From Buxus sempervirens (lineage: Eukaryota; Streptophyta; Magnoliopsida; Buxales; Buxaceae): DNA of 64,000 bases. The notes under the pieces are model-generated. The model was not told where the DNA came from, searched no databases, and saw only the letters and a program-made list of their open reading frames with translations. Positions 58,126 through 64,000 of this stretch are shown in pieces. How positions within the stretch are numbered: position 1 is the stretch's first letter; every line of letters begins with the position of its first letter. Location of the stretch: NCBI GenBank assembly GCA_947561395.2, contig OX387186.1, positions 9,351,888 through 9,415,887 on the forward strand. Reading direction: 5' to 3'. The translations under genes and the position numbers were made by a program.

Positions 58126-58587
58126 TGGCAATGGGTTGGATATTTATCCGAATCTGATTCGAAAATGTCGAATTCGGATATGAGATATAAATCCATGGTA
58201 CGAATACGGATATCGGATTTGGGATTTGACAAAATTTGGATTTGAATTTGCCTATATTCAATCAGAATAGGATCCGAACCGAAAACAATACACTATACAT
58301 AAACCCAGACCAAAGATAGGTTAGACCGTTTGTAAATTTTGTATAAACCACGGTTGAACCAACCTTATTAAAACATAAAATCGAAGGGTTTTGTGTTTGT
58401 GAGAAATCTAATTTGGATTTAGGTTATTTTGTTCGGTTGAATGTTGAATTTAGATACTGTATATGTATTCGGTTTCAAATTTGGATTCAGGTATAAAAGA
58501 TTTGTCGGATTTTAGATCGAATTTGGATATCGATTTTTCTTTTTTGGTTCAAATTTGGATCTTAGCAGATAAATAGCCAGCCCTATA
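58126..58587. mobile_element. Degenerate hAT-like element
   Basis: Ends TTCTGGCAATGGGT and AATAGCCAGCCCT resemble the TAGGGATGGCAA end class of 33176-33605. The interior is rich in GGATTTGGAT/CGAATTCGG phrases. The flanks CCATTCTA and ATATTCTA agree at 6 of 8. Older and more decayed than the other copies. Confidence 0.45.
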
Positions 58588-59217
58588 TTCTACTACTACC
58601 TAAAGGTTTTAAACGGATATGTTAACTTTTCTTAATTGAACTGTTTTACCTTTTGTTTAAATAATCAAAAGCTTTTAATATGTTGCTTTAGAAAACGATT
58701 AACTGTAAAGCAAGGGCGGAAAAAGAAGCATATTTTGGTGGCCCACATATTATAACTAAAAAAAATTCTTTAGACAGCCAATGCCTAAATAGAAGTAACA
58801 TAACAAAAAGGTAAGAATTTGGGAAGTAGAAGGGAAATAATATAAGGAAAAAGTAAAAGAAGAAAATGAAAAATTAGAGAAATTCAGAGCACTTAATCAC
58901 CAGCCTTAATTTTTTACTTCTAGAGGGGAAAAATATTAAAACCAACAAAATTCACAAGGTTTTAGCAACCAAAAAAAAAGAACGAAAGTCACAAGGGAGG
59001 TTAGTAAAAATTCAAAAGTTTGAACCTTGAAGGGATTTATCCATAATTTTACCAAATTTCAAGGCAAGTTTGTGTAATATATTTCTCAGTTTTTATTCAC
59101 AACACAACCATTTTTGTAACAAATATACTGATTAAGAGGCTTTTCTGTCATACAACCTAACCTGCAAAAAACATACATTCATGAGTGGAAGGTGAAGCAT
59201 TGCACATAGTATTCCCT
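58588..59217. other. AT-rich spacer
   Basis: No gene or clear repeat was recognised. It probably contains the 3' UTR of the minus-strand small gene. Confidence 0.4.
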
Positions 59218-59658
59218 TCAATGACACCAAGAAACCTGCAAAAAGGAAGATCAAGACATCCCAAAAGAAAAATTAACTTCACTTTGAAGTCAAAACTCAA
59301 AAACTTTAAACACCTCTCTCTCTCTCTAAAAAGACAAAATGGGAAAAGCATAATGCGGGCCGCATACGTTGCAACAAACCTTGTATCTCCAACCATGGCG
59401 AGCCTTCACAGATTTCCCGAGCTTCTCCATCATTTCTCGTTCGGTACATATATTCCCAGGCGAGCTAAAGAAAACGTTTCGCCGAACCGGGGGTGACCAC
59501 AGTCCACTCTGCTCGTAATCAAAGTCGAATTCCGATGCATCGGAGAATTTCCCGAGAAGCTGGTCCGACACCCATTTCGACACCATCTGCACCCTCGGAG
59601 ACGATGTTCCTGGCAACGAAGACGACGATGGTGTCGACGGAGATGGGATTTCAGACAT
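59218..59658 (-). CDS. Small plant protein of unknown function
   Basis: The ATG at 59658 starts [20 protein letters not shown]. Two models fit. Unspliced, the frame stops at 59326 (110 residues). With a GT-AG intron (59379-59236), exon 59658-59380 joins exon 59235-59218 and ends ..HGWRYKVSWCH (98 residues). A conserved-looking block [35 protein letters not shown] and [18 protein letters not shown] follows the Ser-rich start. I believe this block occurs in small plant-specific proteins of unknown role, but I cannot name the family. No signal peptide, membrane segment or catalytic motif is seen. A TATA box 200 bp upstream and a CT-rich leader support a real gene. Confidence 0.65.
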
Positions 59659-59861
59659 TGAGTGAACAATATTGAGAGCCAAAAAGCTTGAGATGGCTGG
59701 GTCTGATGACAGCGAGAGAACAAGAATATTTTTGAAGTGGGAACAATGACAGAGAGAGAGATAGAGAGACTTTTATGGTTGAAGGAAATCATTGGAGGGT
59801 GGTGTCTAGGATGATTAGAGGTTCCTGTTTGACGTTTGAATACCGGAAGCAAATTGAGAGA

Positions 59862-59878
59862 AATGGATATTTATAGTA
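59862..59878 (-). promoter_or_regulatory. TATA box of the small unknown gene
   Basis: The minus strand reads ACTATAAATATCC about 205-220 bp upstream of the ATG at 59658. It is followed by a GA/CT-rich leader (59750-59770), a usual plant core-promoter layout. Confidence 0.55.
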
Positions 59879-60002
59879 AGACACCCATTTGAGAAAAAAG
59901 CATACTACTTTTGGTGGGGTGCATGAGGCACACATCCTTCATAATCTGTGCAGCACACCTCATGCATCCTCATTAGACAGTTATGATGAAATTGTTGGTA
60001 CT

Positions 60003-60313
60003 TAGGGGTGCAACCGAGAACCGATTGACCCGGCTTTGAGTTGGGTTGGGTTGCATTGGGTTTCAAAGCATATGTTTGGTCTTGATTAACTTAAACTAGT
60101 TTGGTTTGGTTTTGGGTTGATGTCTCAACTAAATCGAATTGAACCAAATCGAAACCGGACTTGAAAATGTGTTTCACTAAAGACTACATACAAAATGTAT
60201 GTATATTTGATTTGGTTTTCAGGTTGGAGTGATCGGTTCTCAATTCAATTTGTTTCGGTTTTGGTTTTGGGTTGCTGTCAATGCTAACCAAATGAAATCA
60301 AGTTACACCCTTG
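60003..60313. mobile_element. hAT-type non-autonomous element, decayed
   Basis: Left end TAGGGGTGCAACC and right end GTTACACCCTTG. 8-bp flanks TTGGTACT and GTGGGACC agree at 5 of 8. The interior has GGTTTGGTTTTGGGTT-type repeats. Same end family as 27024-27490 and 49015-49497. Confidence 0.6.
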
Positions 60314-61980
60314 GTGGGACCCAAAAACCTCGGATGCTTGAGGTGGGGGAACTAATCATTTGAAATTTCATTTTAATTATCCCGGAAGGGAAATCTATTT
60401 CTTAATTGTATTCCACTTTCCACATATGGCTCCAACAGCTAAAGGTCAATGTAGATCCAAGAAAGAAGAAGAAGAAGAAGAAAAAGAAGAAGAATAAGAT
60501 CATTGTCATTGTTGAGATTGTATTGCAGGTGGCATGTGCATTAATGGGTTTGGCCTTTTTTTGATTTTATGTTTATGGAGTCTGACCTTGTGATAAAAGG
60601 GTTTGGAAGGTTGTTCAGGGATGCAATCACCATGAATGGATGTGGGGTGGTTGATTTCAAGCTTTAAATAGTGACAGAGACCTTCTTCCCATGAATGGTT
60701 TACCTCGAACTATGGTGAGACTGATGTGTCTCCCCAACACTATGGGATATCTCCAAACAGATTGAATTGAAAGGCCATAAGATCTCACTTTGAGGGATTA
60801 ATTAATAAAATCGAATTTCTTTCGCCTATTTTCATTTTCAATTGTATTAGTTCATTCGGTAAATATTCTTCTAAAAATATGCATTAATTTTATGCTCGAA
60901 GTAAGATTGCTTATATGTTTGTATTTATTCATTTGTTAGTAATTCTTTTAATCTCAACTCAATAGCTTTTCATCATGAAAGGTACTCCTATTGTCTCAAA
61001 CTTTATGGAAAAAGTTAGGTTTAAGGCATGATCACTTATCAGGTGGAGAATTAATATTGATTAATCACATCACACACACTGTTAGAACATGGGCTCATCA
61101 ATTAGTGGAAAAAAAAGCACATTGGGCTAAGCTTTCACTGATCTTAACCCAGCCCAAGTTATGATATGACTGGGCTGGACCAGTCAACCAGGCCTTCACT
61201 GAAGTAAACCATACAAGAATTACAAAAAACACCTCCCTGTCTAACTTAGGAGTCTTATGTGGATTGAGCTCTAAAATTTTTACGAGTGAATTCTAATTCT
61301 CCAAAGAATTGGTTAACCAAACATTGGGATTAATATTCTTACAAAAGTCCCAATTCCAATTCTCACCCTCTAATGGTCTACACTTGGACTTAATGAAATT
61401 TATCTTATTTTATATCTATACTGTATATAAAGCCAACCCTTGTTTTCTACTTGACATTCTATACCGAAAATATTCTCCATTTTTTTAAAGTTATTGTAAC
61501 ACCCAGGTTTATTAATCCCACGTCTATCCACATCAGAACTAACTGCCCACAATGCTTCTTTGTTTCTAAACTCTTACCAAAATTTTTAAAAAAAATTCTT
61601 ATTAACGTTTCCTATCTAGTAAGAAACATAAATCCATCCCATAAGATCCCTACAAATAAGCAAAATACGTTAGAAAAACCTAGATTTCTCTCTCAGCTCC
61701 TCCTTGAAGTTTTGGCGTTGATGTGAAAGTTCTTTTTTACCACTTTAGTCAAATATATTTTACTCTTTGGAAACGTATCTTATGAAAGCACCACATAAGA
61801 GGGGCTGTATCATTTAGGTTGTAATATAATTGGCCTATAAAGATTAAACATTTAACTTATAAGAATGTTTTGAATTTTCATTAAAAAATTTTAATTTTTA
61901 TAGACAAAAGCCTTTTCTTGGTATTTTTCGCTGCCAGCCGATTTATAAGAAGCAATCGCAAACACATATACAAACCTAGT
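60314..61980. other. Spacer with Helitron-like start and GAA microsatellite
   Basis: No gene. An AAGAAGAAG run lies at 60458-60496. A Helitron-like start ATCTATACTGTATATAAAGC lies at about 61417-61436, followed by CCAACCCTTGTTTTCTACTT, text partly shared with 55755 and 57430. The frame at 61451-61726 has no recognisable feature. Confidence 0.4.
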
Positions 61981-62131
61981 TCACATCCTGTAGGACTTTT
62001 ATCTACAACTTTATTTGCAGCTTTTCACAGGATTGTTTAAAAATTTACAGATATGCCATTCAAAATACACATGGCATGATCCCAATACAGGCTTCATATA
62101 AGGTTGTAGATAAAGGTCCCACATGATCTCA
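61981..62131. mobile_element. Short inverted-repeat element (MITE), uninterrupted copy
   Basis: 151 bp with 33-bp inverted ends: TCACATCCTGTAGGAC.. at the left and ..GTCCCACATGATCTCA at the right, both containing TTTATCTACAACYTTA. The interior matches the two halves at 19682-19744 and 21007-21086. No target duplication is evident. Confidence 0.82.

Positions 62132-64000
<1,869 letters not shown>

Overview
The window is nuclear DNA of a flowering plant, probably a eudicot with a transposon-rich genome. Evidence: GT-AG introns, long AT-rich intergenic DNA, two pentatricopeptide-repeat (PPR) genes, a plant RabA GTPase, and Tat-type Ty3/gypsy, LINE, SINE, Mutator and hAT-type elements. I cannot name the species.

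Layout. 1-18.5 kb is a nest of retroelements with no host gene. Its core is a decayed minus-strand Ty3/gypsy element of the Tat lineage: protease, RT, RNase H, a second (archaeal-type) RNase H and integrase, but no gag. It carries a broken antisense ORF between pol and the 3' LTR side. Its 5' LTR (11816-16346) is interrupted by a 2.87-kb solo LTR (12218-15090) with a 5-bp target duplication, and the LTR abuts a LINE remnant (16347-18504). 18.6-22.8 kb holds a hAT-like element, a short inverted-repeat element split by a 1.26-kb solo LTR, and an RTE-like fragment. 23.3-25.75 kb is an apparently intact two-exon Mutator-like transposase gene with a 152-bp hairpin element just after its stop codon.

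Host genes. RING-CH E3 ligase gene (28160-31861, minus, two coding exons that I joined by hand across a 3-kb intron). DYW-class PPR editing factor resembling DOT4 (34575-37214, plus). P-class PPR gene (40556-41938, minus) head to head with a 16-exon gene for a Rossmann-fold protein with an inserted CIA30 domain (42243-54551, plus). Small plant protein of unknown function (59218-59658, minus). First exon of a RabA1 GTPase (62749-62969, plus), which runs off the window. From memory, DOT4, RABA1d and the CIA30/Rossmann gene are also close together on Arabidopsis chromosome 4, so the right half looks like a conserved gene block.

How parts relate. The host genes serve organelle RNA processing (two PPR proteins), probable plastid redox or assembly work (CIA30/Rossmann), ubiquitination and endosomal traffic; no shared pathway links them. 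Non-autonomous elements have colonised the introns and spacers. Several can be dated relative to each other because another copy in the window shows the empty site.

The most unusual signal is a cluster of 3-6 short imperfect palindromes (ACCGCA-N7-TGCGGT type). It lies about 200 bp upstream of the TATA box in three LTR copies, and a related cluster lies just upstream of the antisense ORF inside the element.
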